Assembly (NCBI GenBank): GCA_965243415.1
Contig: OZ251549.1
Coordinates: forward strand, 4,092,001-4,156,000
Length of the DNA: 64,000 nt
Origin: G965204755 sp965243415
Lineage (GTDB): Bacteria > Acidobacteriota > Vicinamibacteria > Marinacidobacterales > Marinacidobacteraceae
Reading direction: 5' to 3'
A program made the position numbers and the translations under genes. Within the stretch, counting starts at the first letter, position 1. Each line of letters opens with the position of its first letter. Positions 8,189 through 16,270 of the stretch are shown here, in pieces. The notes beneath the pieces were generated by a model. The model was not told the DNA's origin. It saw only the letters and a list, made by a program, of their open reading frames with translations, and made no database searches.

Positions 8189-9670
8189 GTGATCTGGATC
8201 CTCGCGGTCTTCGGCTACCTGGCGGTCCTGATGGGGATCGCGCTCCGGCAGTCGCGCCGGGTCTCGAGCCAGGACGACTTCATGGTCGCCGGGCGGTCGG
8301 TGCGCTGGCAGGTGCTGGTGGGCACCCTGATCTGCACCTGGATGGGCTCCGGCAGCCTCTTCGGCGGGGCCGGACGCGCCTTCCGGGAGGGGTTCTCCGC
8401 CCTCTGGATGAGCGCCGGCGCCTGGGTGGGGATCGCGGTGGTCTTCTTCCTGGCCGCCCGGGTGCGCCGGATCGCCGAGTACACGGTGCCCGACCTGCTG
8501 GAGCGGCGCTACCACCCGGCGGCCCGGGTGCTGGGCTCAATCGCCATCGCCATCGCCTACCTGACCATCGTCGGCTACCAGTTCGTCGGCGGCGGCCGCC
8601 TGCTCGCGATCCTCTTCCCGGGCCTCGACCCGGATGCGGGGAAGGCGGTGGTGGCGGTGTTCGTGACGCTCTTCGCGGTGACCGCCGGCATGGTCTCGGT
8701 GATCCGCCTCGATGTGCTGAACGGGATCATCATCCTCATCAGCATCCTGATCGCCGCGCCGCTGGCGTACTTCGGGGCCGGCGGCGCCGAGGGGCTGGCG
8801 GCGGCGCTCCCGGAGACCCACTTCACCCTCACCGGGCGGCTGGGCCTCTCGGCGGCGCTGGGGCTCTTCCTGCCGACGATGCTGCTGCTGCTCGGCGAGA
8901 GCGGGATGTACCAGAAGTTCTACGCCGCGGAGTCCGGCGCGGCGGCGCGGAAGGCGGTGCTGGGGATGATCGTGGGAGTGATCCTGGTGGAAGTGCTCAT
9001 CGCCGCCACCGCGGTCTTCGCCGCCGCCGGGTTCTGGAACCACCCCACCTTCCGCCTCCCCGGAGGGGCACTGGACACCGCGGCCACCGAGACGGTGATC
9101 CTGGAATTCGCCCGCCACGGGCTGCCGACGCTCGCCGGCTGCCTGCTCCTGGCCGGCGCGGTGGCGATCATCTTCTCGACCGCGACCACCTTCCTGCTGG
9201 TCCCCTCCACCGGCCTGGCCCGCGACCTCTACCAGCGGTTCCTCCACCCGGAGGCCGACTCCGCCGCCGTCATCCGCTTCCAGCGCCTCTCGATGGTCGG
9301 CCTCTCGGTGGTGGCCCTGCTCCTGACGACCCGCTTCCAGAGCATCCTGGACATGGCGCTCTACGCCTACACGATGGTGGGGGCGGCGGTGACCCCGGCG
9401 CTCCTCGCCGCCTTCCTCTGGAAGCGGGCCAGCCCCCGGGGCGGGGTGATCTCCATCGGCGCCGGGATGGGGGTGACGCTGGTCTTCTCGATCCTGAACA
9501 GCCTCGGCGTGCGGCAGGTCGGCTTCCTGCCCACCGACTACGACTATGTGATCTATCCGGCGGCGGCGGCCTCGCTCCTGGGCCTGGTGCTGGGCAGCCT
9601 GCTCAGCCGCCCCCCGGCCCCGGAACAGGTGGACCCGTTCCTGGCCCCGGCGGAACCGGACGATGCCTGA
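8189..9670 (+). CDS. sodium:solute symporter family protein
   Basis: This is an inner-membrane secondary transporter of the SSS (SLC5-like) family, using a Na+ gradient to import an unidentified organic solute. From the GTG at 8189 it has 493 residues with about 13 hydrophobic segments. The first runs IWILAVFGYLAVLMGIAL and is followed by the family-typical DDFMVAGRSVRW. GYQFVGGGRLLA and the later TTFLLVPSTGLARDLYQ stretch fit the family core. The reading frame is open upstream through prmC but only in shadow sequence. It overlaps the next gene by 8 bp (ATGCCTGA), so the two are probably co-translated. Substrate cannot be inferred. Confidence 0.9.
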   Translation: MIWILAVFGYLAVLMGIALRQSRRVSSQDDFMVAGRSVRWQVLVGTLICTWMGSGSLFGGAGRAFREGFSALWMSAGAWVGIAVVFFLAARVRRIAEYTVPDLLERRYHPAARVLGSIAIAIAYLTIVGYQFVGGGRLLAILFPGLDPDAGKAVVAVFVTLFAVTAGMVSVIRLDVLNGIIILISILIAAPLAYFGAGGAEGLAAALPETHFTLTGRLGLSAALGLFLPTMLLLLGESGMYQKFYAAESGAAARKAVLGMIVGVILVEVLIAATAVFAAAGFWNHPTFRLPGGALDTAATETVILEFARHGLPTLAGCLLLAGAVAIIFSTATTFLLVPSTGLARDLYQRFLHPEADSAAVIRFQRLSMVGLSVVALLLTTRFQSILDMALYAYTMVGAAVTPALLAAFLWKRASPRGGVISIGAGMGVTLVFSILNSLGVRQVGFLPTDYDYVIYPAAAASLLGLVLGSLLSRPPAPEQVDPFLAPAEPDDA

Positions 9671-10466
9671 AACCGGCGCGGTTCCGGCGAGGGTCCGGGT
9701 GGAACGGCGGGGCCCGGCGGCGCGGCTGACCCTGGCCTGGCCGGAGAAGCGGAACGCGCTCTCGCTGGCGGTCCTGGAGGAGTTGCGGGAACGGCTCCTC
9801 GCGGCGTCGGCGGAACCGGAGACCCGGGCGCTGGTGCTCGCCGGGGAGGGGCCGGCCTTCTCCGCCGGGCACTACCTGCCGGAGATCCTCGAAGCCGACG
9901 AGGAAGGGCAGCGGCGCCTGTTCGCGAGTTGCGCCCGGCTCATGGCGGCGATCCGGGAGGTCCCGCAGCCGGTCATCGCCGAGGTGCGGGGCGTCGCCAC
10001 CGCCGCCGGGTGCCAACTGGTGGCCGCCGGCGACCTCGCGGTGGCCGCGGAAACCGCCAGATTCGCCACGCCGGGAGTGCGGATCGGGCTCTTCTGCTCG
10101 ACGCCGATGGTGCCGCTGAGCCGGGCGGTGGGGCGCAAGCGGGCGCTGGAGATGCTCCTGACCGGCGACTTCGTGGACGCGAAGACCGCGCTCGACTGGG
10201 GCCTGGTCAACCGGGTGGTCCCGGAGAGCGAACTCGAAGCGGCGAGCCAGGGATTCGCGGAGCGGATCGCCGCCGCCAGCCCCTTCGTGGTGGCCCTGGG
10301 CAAACGCGCCTTCCACGCCCAGGCGGACCTCCCGGTCGCGGAAGCGGAGGCCGCGATGTCCCGGGTGATGTGCGGCAACGCCGTCGAACCCGACGCCCGC
10401 GAAGGGATCCGGGCCTTCCTGGAGAAGCGCTCCCCCCGGTGGCGTCAGCCGGCGCGGTCCGACTGA
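9663..10466 (+). CDS. enoyl-CoA hydratase/isomerase family protein
   Basis: This is a crotonase-fold protein of 267 residues. The acyl-CoA binding loop (AFSAGHYLPEI), the oxyanion-hole region around VATAAGCQLVAAGDLAVAAE and the C-terminal LGLVN-like segment DWGLVNRVVPESEL are present. The usual catalytic glutamates of true enoyl-CoA hydratases are not both evident, so the exact reaction (hydratase, isomerase, other crotonase chemistry) is open. The start overlaps the symporter stop by 8 bp, indicating translational coupling. Confidence 0.88.
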   Translation: MPETGAVPARVRVERRGPAARLTLAWPEKRNALSLAVLEELRERLLAASAEPETRALVLAGEGPAFSAGHYLPEILEADEEGQRRLFASCARLMAAIREVPQPVIAEVRGVATAAGCQLVAAGDLAVAAETARFATPGVRIGLFCSTPMVPLSRAVGRKRALEMLLTGDFVDAKTALDWGLVNRVVPESELEAASQGFAERIAAASPFVVALGKRAFHAQADLPVAEAEAAMSRVMCGNAVEPDAREGIRAFLEKRSPRWRQPARSD

Positions 10467-10545
10467 CGCTCCGGTCCGACGCCGATTCCCGAAGCGCCGG
10501 AAGGGTCGGCGGCGGCGACCGGCGGCCCTCCCGCCCTCCTCCGCG

Positions 10546-11469
10546 TTACCGGGGGCTCGGCGGATCCGGGGCGCGGAAGCGGTAGGCGCAGTCGTCGCCG
10601 TCCCGGTGGAAGCCGACCACCTCGTAGCCGCGCCCCAGGGCGTCGGTGAACGCCGCCCGGCTCTTCAGGCGCCAGTCGAGGGCGAGCGCCGGGTCTGCGC
10701 CGAGGAGCGCGGTGAAGCGGGGCGGGATCCGGAACAGGACCTCGGGACGCTCCCCGACCGGGGCCGGGGCGCTGCTCTCCGGGAAGCCCGAAGGACGCAG
10801 AGTGATCCGGTTCAGCGCGGGGAGGTCCGGGATCCCCGGCGGCGGCGCCGACCGACGGGCCCGGGCCGCCGCCACCCGCTCCGAGCGGAGCTCCCACTCC
10901 GGCTCCAGCCGGTCGGTGGGGAGGCCCCCGTGGAGCGGGCTCTGGCTCTTTCCGTACACATTCAGCCGGTACACCCGGGCCACGCATCCCAGGTGGTTCA
11001 GGTTCAGGTTCGCGTTCGCCGCCTGCAGCGGGTCGAAGGTCCAATTGATCCGGTCGAGACCCTGCGCCAGCACCCGGTCCGCCTGCGCCCACTTCAGGGC
11101 GATCCCGATCCCGGCCCCCCGGAACCCGGGGCGCACCGCCAGCATGTGGGAGTGGTGCAGCCGCGCCGCCCCGTCGAATCCGGGGAACCCGTTCACGAAC
11201 CCGGCCATCCGCCCGGACGCGAAGGCGCCGACGGCGAGGGCGCCGTAACACTCCATGATGGACAGGAGCCCGGCGGGCACCACATCGAGGTCCACGAACC
11301 CCCAGACCTCGCGCTGGACCTGTTCGCACTCCCGGAGGTCGTCCACGCCGGAGAGGTCGCGGACGGTGAAGGGCACGGCCGGCGACGGGGCGGCGGAGGC
11401 GGCGGAGACCTCGGCAGCGGACTCGGTGGGGAACACGGCAACCGACTCGATGGGGGACTCGGGGGGCAA
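10546..11469 (-). CDS. GNAT-superfamily acetyltransferase-like protein (COG3375 type)
   Basis: The product resembles the COG3375 group of predicted GNAT acetyltransferases. It has a GNAT-like core with LHHSHMLAVRPGFRGAGIGIALK (acetyl-CoA pyrophosphate loop R/G-x-x-G-x-G/A) and the group-specific block TFDPLQAANANLNLNHLG. The acceptor substrate is unknown. It is the only minus-strand gene of the left flank and is divergent from lspA. The start at 11469 is a TTG; the first about 30 residues are low-complexity and a later start is possible, because a -10-like TAGAAT lies only 3 bp upstream of that TTG. Confidence 0.85.
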   Translation of the reverse strand: MPPESPIESVAVFPTESAAEVSAASAAPSPAVPFTVRDLSGVDDLRECEQVQREVWGFVDLDVVPAGLLSIMECYGALAVGAFASGRMAGFVNGFPGFDGAARLHHSHMLAVRPGFRGAGIGIALKWAQADRVLAQGLDRINWTFDPLQAANANLNLNHLGCVARVYRLNVYGKSQSPLHGGLPTDRLEPEWELRSERVAAARARRSAPPPGIPDLPALNRITLRPSGFPESSAPAPVGERPEVLFRIPPRFTALLGADPALALDWRLKSRAAFTDALGRGYEVVGFHRDGDDCAYRFRAPDPPSPR

Positions 11470-11472
11470 CGG

Positions 11473-11509
11473 ATTCTATGGAAGGGGGCCGCCCTCCCGC
11501 CGTTAGACT
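11473..11509. promoter_or_regulatory. divergent candidate promoters between the GNAT gene and lspA
   Basis: On the + strand TAGACT (11504-11509) lies 30 bp before the lspA ATG. On the - strand TAGAAT (complement of 11473-11478) points toward the GNAT gene. No clear -35 boxes. Confidence 0.4.
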
Positions 11510-11539
11510 GCGCCGAATCCACGCCGTGCCCGAACTCCG

Positions 11540-12100
11540 ATGAACCGCCGGTTCGGCGCCCCCGGACGGAGCCTCGGCGCGGTGTTCGCCGCCATCCTGG
11601 TCGCGGACCAGGTCACCAAGGCGCTCGCCGAGCGCTGGCTCAGTCCCTACGAACCGGTGAGCCTGATCCCCGGCTGCCTGCAGTTGATCCTGGTGCACAA
11701 CACCGGCGTCGCTTTCGGCCTGCTGAACGGGGTGGAGTTCGCCGGGAAGGCCTGGCTGCTGACCGGGCTCTCCGCCGGGCTGCTGCTGTTCATCGTCTGG
11801 TTCGCGGCGCGTTCGGGGCCGCTCTCGCCGCTGACCGGCTACGGGATCACCGGGATGCTCGGCGGGGCGGTCGGCAACATCGTGGACCGGCTCACCCGGG
11901 GGCAGGTGGTGGACTTCGTGGACGCCTACCTCGGTTCCGCCCACTGGCCGACCTTCAATGTGGCCGACGCCGCCATCTGCTGCGGCGCCGGGCTGCTGCT
12001 CTTCGACAGCGTGCGGGAGTTCCGCCGGGCCTCGGGGGCCTCCGCGCCCTCGCCGGCGGCCGGAACTCCCGGCGCGCCGAACCCGGGCCGGTCTTCGTGA
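11540..12100 (+). CDS. lspA: lipoprotein signal peptidase (signal peptidase II)
   Basis: LspA is the inner-membrane aspartyl protease that removes signal peptides from diacylglyceryl-modified prolipoproteins. The 186 residues carry the family motifs in order: ADQVTK, NTGVAFGLL, GGAVGNIVDR (first catalytic Asp), VVDFVD and FNVADAAI (second catalytic Asp), with four hydrophobic segments. The C-terminal 25 residues are Pro/Ala/Gly-rich and beyond the family core. lgt follows 66 bp later, so the enzymes for the first two steps of lipoprotein maturation are adjacent. Confidence 0.95.
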   Translation: MNRRFGAPGRSLGAVFAAILVADQVTKALAERWLSPYEPVSLIPGCLQLILVHNTGVAFGLLNGVEFAGKAWLLTGLSAGLLLFIVWFAARSGPLSPLTGYGITGMLGGAVGNIVDRLTRGQVVDFVDAYLGSAHWPTFNVADAAICCGAGLLLFDSVREFRRASGASAPSPAAGTPGAPNPGRSS

Positions 12101-12166
12101 TCCTCCCCGCGACGACGCGTCCACCCACGGCCCGCTCCGCCGCCTGACCCAACCCGGTTCCTCCCG

Positions 12167-12961
12167 ATGTTCCCCCGTCTCTTCGACCCCGGCGCCTTCG
12201 AACTCTTCGGGCGGACCTTCCACCCGATCCTCCACACCTACGGGCTGCTCCTCGCCGCCGGCTTCGTGGTCGGCCTCGCCGACGCCGCCCGGCGCGCCCC
12301 CCGCCACGGCATCGAGCGCCGCCACCTCTACGACCTCGGGATCTACCTCTTCCTGGGCGCCATCGTGGGCGCCAAGTTGCTGCTGGTCCTGGTGAATCCG
12401 GGGGCCTTCCTGCAGAACCCGCTCTCGATGGTGACCGCCGGCGGCGTCTTCCTGGGCGGCTTCCTGGGCGCGGTGGCGGCCACCGTCTGGTTCTTCCGCT
12501 CCCGGGGCATCCCGGTCTGGGAGGGCGGCGACCTCATGGGGCCCTCGATCGCGCTGGGCCACGCCATCGGCCGGCTCGGCTGCTTCGCCGGCGGCTGCTG
12601 CTACGGCCTCCCGGCGGACGGCGCCCCGGCGGTGACCTTCACGGATGTGTACGCGAACTCGGTCACCGGCGTCCCGCTCCACACTCCCCTCCACCCGACC
12701 CAACTCTACGAATTCGGCTTCGAGTTGGCCCTCTACTTCTTCCTGCTGTGGCTCATGCCGCGGCGGAAGTTCGCCGGGCAGGTCTTCTTCACCTGGGTGG
12801 GGCTCTACGCGGTCGGCCGGTTCCTCCTCGAGTTCTTACGGGGGGATCCGCGCGGCTTCGTCCTCGACGGACTCCTCTCGACCTCGCAGTTCCTGGGGAT
12901 CTGGCTCCTGGCCGCGGCGGTGATCGGCTTCGCTGTCCGCCACCGGCGCCGAACCGCCTGA
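12167..12961 (+). CDS. lgt: prolipoprotein diacylglyceryl transferase
   Basis: Lgt transfers diacylglyceryl from phosphatidylglycerol to the lipobox cysteine of prolipoproteins in the inner membrane. The 264-residue protein has seven hydrophobic segments and the signature region GHAIGRLGCFAGGCCYG, followed by HPTQLYE near the C-terminal third and a conserved late arginine (GRFLLEFLRGDPRG). The cysteine-rich loop FAGGCCYG, in place of NGE-type sequence, is a variant seen in several phyla. It follows lspA and precedes rluD on the same strand. Confidence 0.94.
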   Translation: MFPRLFDPGAFELFGRTFHPILHTYGLLLAAGFVVGLADAARRAPRHGIERRHLYDLGIYLFLGAIVGAKLLLVLVNPGAFLQNPLSMVTAGGVFLGGFLGAVAATVWFFRSRGIPVWEGGDLMGPSIALGHAIGRLGCFAGGCCYGLPADGAPAVTFTDVYANSVTGVPLHTPLHPTQLYEFGFELALYFFLLWLMPRRKFAGQVFFTWVGLYAVGRFLLEFLRGDPRGFVLDGLLSTSQFLGIWLLAAAVIGFAVRHRRRTA

Positions 12962-13037
12962 GCCGCCGGCGACGCCCCTGACCGAACCCCCGCCGGACGC
13001 CGGACGAACGCCGGACGCGGGAGGGCCGCCCGACCGG

Positions 13038-14009
13038 GTGGAGGAGATCGCCTTCTCCGTGGAGGCGGAGGAGGACGGCGACCGGCTGGACCGGGTGGCC
13101 TCCCGGCGGGTGGACTTCGCCAGCCGCACCGCGGTCGCCCGCTGGGCCGCGGCGGGACACCTGCTCCTCGACGGCGTCGTCCGGCGCCCGGGCCATTCCT
13201 GCCGCGCCGGCCAGCGGGTGGAGATCCGGGTCCCGGCCCGCCGCGCCGCCGGCGACCTCCCCCTGCCCCCGGAGGACATCCCCTTCGCGGTGCTCCACGA
13301 GGACGAACACCTGGCGGTCCTGGACAAACCGGCGGGACTGGTGACCCATCCGGGGCCGGGGCATCCCGCCGGGACGCTGGCGAACGGGCTGGTGCGCCGC
13401 TACCCGGAAGTCGCCGCGGTGGGCGCGCCGGACCGTCCGGGGATCGTCCACCGGCTGGACCGGGGCACCTCCGGGGTCCTGGTCGTCGCCCGGACCGAGC
13501 CGGCGCGGCTGCGGCTCGCCGAAGCCTTCGCCCGCCGGGAGGTCGAGAAGCGGTACCTGGCGCTGGTGCTGGGCCGGTTCGACGAAGCCCGCCGCCTCAC
13601 CGACCCGATCGGGCGCGACCCGAGGCACCGCGAGCGGTACCGCTGCCGGGGGCAGAAGGCGCGGGACGCCGACACCGAAGCGGCCCCGGTCGAGGAACTG
13701 CCGCTCAGCACCCTCGTCGGCCTCCGCCTCCACACCGGCCGCACCCACCAGGCGCGGGTGCACCTGGCCGGGGCCGGCCACCCGATCGCCGGGGACGCCC
13801 TCTACGGCCCGGCGGCGCCCCGGCGCGGCGGCGGGATCGCGGGAGCGGCGCTCCGCCGACTGACCCGCCCGGCCCTCCACGCGGAACGGATCGCCTTCCG
13901 CCACCCGCTGACCGGGGCGCCGCTCTCCTTCCGGGCGCCGCTGCCGGACGACCTCCGCGAGACCCTCGACCGCCTCCGCGCCGCCGCCGCCCCCGCTCCC
14001 GGCGGCTGA
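13038..14009 (+). CDS. rluD: RluD-family 23S rRNA pseudouridine synthase
   Basis: The product has an N-terminal S4 RNA-binding domain (DRLDRVASRRVDFASRTAVARW) and the RluA/RluD catalytic core with the signature GIVHRLDRGTSGVLVVA, whose Asp is the nucleophile. It should convert specific uridines of 23S rRNA to pseudouridine. The start is GTG at 13038, 76 bp after lgt; no RBS is obvious. 323 residues is normal. Adjacency to lspA is a common arrangement. Which RluA-family member it is (RluD or another) is judged only from motif order and context. Confidence 0.9.
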   Translation: MEEIAFSVEAEEDGDRLDRVASRRVDFASRTAVARWAAAGHLLLDGVVRRPGHSCRAGQRVEIRVPARRAAGDLPLPPEDIPFAVLHEDEHLAVLDKPAGLVTHPGPGHPAGTLANGLVRRYPEVAAVGAPDRPGIVHRLDRGTSGVLVVARTEPARLRLAEAFARREVEKRYLALVLGRFDEARRLTDPIGRDPRHRERYRCRGQKARDADTEAAPVEELPLSTLVGLRLHTGRTHQARVHLAGAGHPIAGDALYGPAAPRRGGGIAGAALRRLTRPALHAERIAFRHPLTGAPLSFRAPLPDDLRETLDRLRAAAAPAPGG

Positions 14010-14595
14010 CCCGCCCGGCCCGGCGCGCAGTCGCTCCCCGGCGCCGCTGCGCCTCCCCGGAACGAAGTCATCCGGGTTGAAATCCATCCGGACAACGGGG
14101 GCCACGCCACCCGGACCGCTCTCCGACGACGATCGCCCACCCGCCGCCGGCGGACGAGAGACCGCCCGGGCCGATCGTCGGGCCGTCATCCGCTGATCGG
14201 GGCGCCGCTCTCGTTCCGGGCGCCACTGCCGGACGACTCCGGCGGGACCTTCGACTGCCCCGCCCGGTGCAGAGGCTTCCCCGCCTCGCGTGGCGGAGCG
14301 GCCGCCGCTCCTTCGCTCGCCCGCGCCCGGGCGGCGGCCTTCGTCCCCGACCCCCCGCTCGACGCCGACGATTCCCCGGTCGCCGTCCCCCGCAGGTCTT
14401 CCCGGCCGGATCGCTCCCGCCATCGGAATCCGAGGCGCCGACAGCTCCCGGGCGGTCGCTGCCGGACGACCTCCGGCGAAACGCCTCGACCGCCTCGGCG
14501 CTGCCGCCCCGGTTCCCGGCAGTCCGAACCGCTGCCGACCCGCGCCGGCGTTCTCCCGACCGCCGCCGGCGGACGGACGGAGACGGCGGCTCGCA
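14010..14595 (+). other. gene-free region with decayed copies of the rluD 3' end
   Basis: No gene is supported. Two blocks repeat the last codons of rluD. The block starting GCTGACCGGGGCGCCGCTCT at 13907 recurs from 14192. The internal CTGCCGGACGAC of 13941 recurs at 14226 (offset 285) and 14459 (offset 233). The copies have lost their frame. The rest is GC-rich sequence with nothing recognisable. Confidence 0.65.
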
Positions 14596-14601
14596 TAGGA
14601 T
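14596..14601 (+). promoter_or_regulatory. candidate -10 box upstream of pyrR
   Basis: TAGGAT (in CGCATAGGATTCG) lies 81 bp before the pyrR ATG, leaving a leader long enough for attenuation. I see no obvious PyrR-binding anti-antiterminator structure, so regulation by RNA attenuation is not demonstrated. Confidence 0.35.
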
Positions 14602-14682
14602 TCGCGCCGGTCGGGGCGGGCGGCCGGTGTCCGCTCCGGCAGAGCGCCGACCGACGGCCACCGGCGAACCGCGACGACGAGC

Positions 14683-15234
14683 ATGGCGAACTCCCGCCCC
14701 GGCACCCTTCTCCGGGGCGAGGCGTTTCAGGAGGCGCTGGCGCGGCTGGGAGACGACATCGCTGCCGGGGTGGGCGATCCGCTGGCGCTGCTCGGCATCC
14801 GTCGGCGCGGCGTCCCGCTGGCGGCGCGGCTCCGGGCGCACCTGCTCGCCCTGGGACGGGAGGACCTCCCCTCCGGGGAACTGGACCTCAACCTCTACCG
14901 GGACGATGTCCACGACCGGGGCATCCCCGAAGTGGGCGAGACCCGCATCCCCTTCCCGCTCGAGGAGCGCCACCTGGTGCTGGTGGACGATGTGCTGTTC
15001 ACCGGGCGCACCGTCCGGGCGGCGCTGACCGCGCTCAGTTACTTCGGCCGCCCGAGGAGCGTCCGCCTGGCCGTGCTGGTGGACCGGGGCGGCCGCGAAC
15101 TCCCCATCGCCCCCGACTTCACCGGGATCACCGTCACCGCGGCGCCGGGGCAGATGGTGCGGGTCCGGGTCGAGGAAGAGGACGGCGAGGACCGGGTCGT
15201 CACCCTGCCCTCCGGGAACGCTGAAGGGCGATGA
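14683..15234 (+). CDS. pyrR: bifunctional pyr operon regulator / uracil phosphoribosyltransferase PyrR
   Basis: PyrR is a phosphoribosyltransferase-fold protein that senses UMP/PRPP and, in many bacteria, binds pyr mRNA to control attenuation; it can also make UMP from uracil and PRPP. The 183-residue product has the PRPP-binding motif VLVDDVLFTGRT and the family stretches GIRRRGVPLA and LNLYRDD. It heads a pyrR-pyrB-pyrC cluster, as expected for the regulator. The ATG start at 14683 gives normal length. Confidence 0.94.
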   Translation: MANSRPGTLLRGEAFQEALARLGDDIAAGVGDPLALLGIRRRGVPLAARLRAHLLALGREDLPSGELDLNLYRDDVHDRGIPEVGETRIPFPLEERHLVLVDDVLFTGRTVRAALTALSYFGRPRSVRLAVLVDRGGRELPIAPDFTGITVTAAPGQMVRVRVEEEDGEDRVVTLPSGNAEGR

Positions 15235-15307
15235 GCCGCGACCGCCGGCCGTCCGGAACGTGCGGGAGCCGTCGCCGAGACCGCGGGAACTCCCGGAGCC
15301 CCGCCCG

Positions 15308-16270
15308 GTGAAGCACCTCCTCGGCATCCGCGGCCTCGCGAAGGAGGACGCGCTGGCGATCCTCGACGCCGCGCCCCGCTACCGGGAGATCGCCCGCCAG
15401 CCGGTGCCCCGGGCGCCGCTCCTGGTGGGCCGCACCGTCACCCACCTGTTCCTGGAGCCTTCGACCCGCACCCAGGCCTCCTTCCAACTGGCGGCGAAGC
15501 GCCTCTCGGCGGAGCCGATCGCCTTCGCCCCGCGCTCCTCGTCGCTCTCGAAGGGCGAGACCTTCCTGGACACCGCCCGCACCCTGGCCTCGATGGCCCC
15601 CGACCTCCTGGTCGTCCGCAGCCGGGAGACCGGCGCCCCCGGCTACCTGGCCCGGGAGATCCCGGAGACCGCGGTGGTGAACGCCGGGGACGGGATGAAC
15701 GAGCACCCGACCCAGGCGCTCCTCGACGCCTTCACCATCCGCGAGCGGAAGGGCCGCATCGAGGGCCTCACCGTGGCCATCGTCGGCGACCTGCTCCACA
15801 GCCGGGTGTTCCGCTCGAACGCGCGCCTGCTCACCCTGCTGGGCGCCCGCGTCCGCTGCTCGGGGCCGCCGCCGCTCATGCCGCCGGGCCTGGAACGGCT
15901 GGGAGTCGAGCCGAAACTGCGGGTGGAGGAGGCGCTCGCCGGCGCCGACGCGGTCATGGTGCTCCGCATCCAGCACGAGCGGATGCACGCTTCCTTCATC
16001 CCCTCGGAGCGCGAGTACTACCGGGAGTTCGGCCTGACCGCGGAGCGGCTGGCGCTCACGAACGAAGCGCTGGTCCTCCATCCCGGGCCGCTGAACCGGG
16101 GGGTGGAGATCGACTCCGCTGTGGCCGACGGCCCGCAGTCGGTGATCCTCGACCAGGTGCGGAACGGCGTGGCAGTGCGGATGGCGGTGCTGGTGGCGGT
16201 GGCCCGGGGCCGCGCCGGCCGGCGGGCGGCGGGAGAAGCGGCGCCGGAGGGGGACGGGCGTGGGCGCTGA
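15308..16270 (+). CDS. pyrB: aspartate carbamoyltransferase catalytic subunit
   Basis: PyrB condenses carbamoyl phosphate with aspartate, the committed step of pyrimidine synthesis, in the cytosol. The carbamoyl-phosphate motif STRTQASFQ, the SSSLSKGET loop, GDGMNEHPTQALLDAF and the C-terminal HPGPLNRGVEI are all present. I choose the GTG at 15308 (VKHLLGI) because it matches the usual N-terminus MKHL; an in-frame GTG at 15260 would add 16 Pro/Arg-rich residues. The C-terminal tail after residue 295 is low-complexity and overlaps pyrC by 11 bp, implying coupled translation. Confidence 0.94.
   Translation: MKHLLGIRGLAKEDALAILDAAPRYREIARQPVPRAPLLVGRTVTHLFLEPSTRTQASFQLAAKRLSAEPIAFAPRSSSLSKGETFLDTARTLASMAPDLLVVRSRETGAPGYLAREIPETAVVNAGDGMNEHPTQALLDAFTIRERKGRIEGLTVAIVGDLLHSRVFRSNARLLTLLGARVRCSGPPPLMPPGLERLGVEPKLRVEEALAGADAVMVLRIQHERMHASFIPSEREYYREFGLTAERLALTNEALVLHPGPLNRGVEIDSAVADGPQSVILDQVRNGVAVRMAVLVAVARGRAGRRAAGEAAPEGDGRGR

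Noticed and set aside
8189..9670. Proline or pantothenate permease assignment for the symporter
   Set aside because: Family membership is clear, but nothing visible in sequence or context fixes the substrate.
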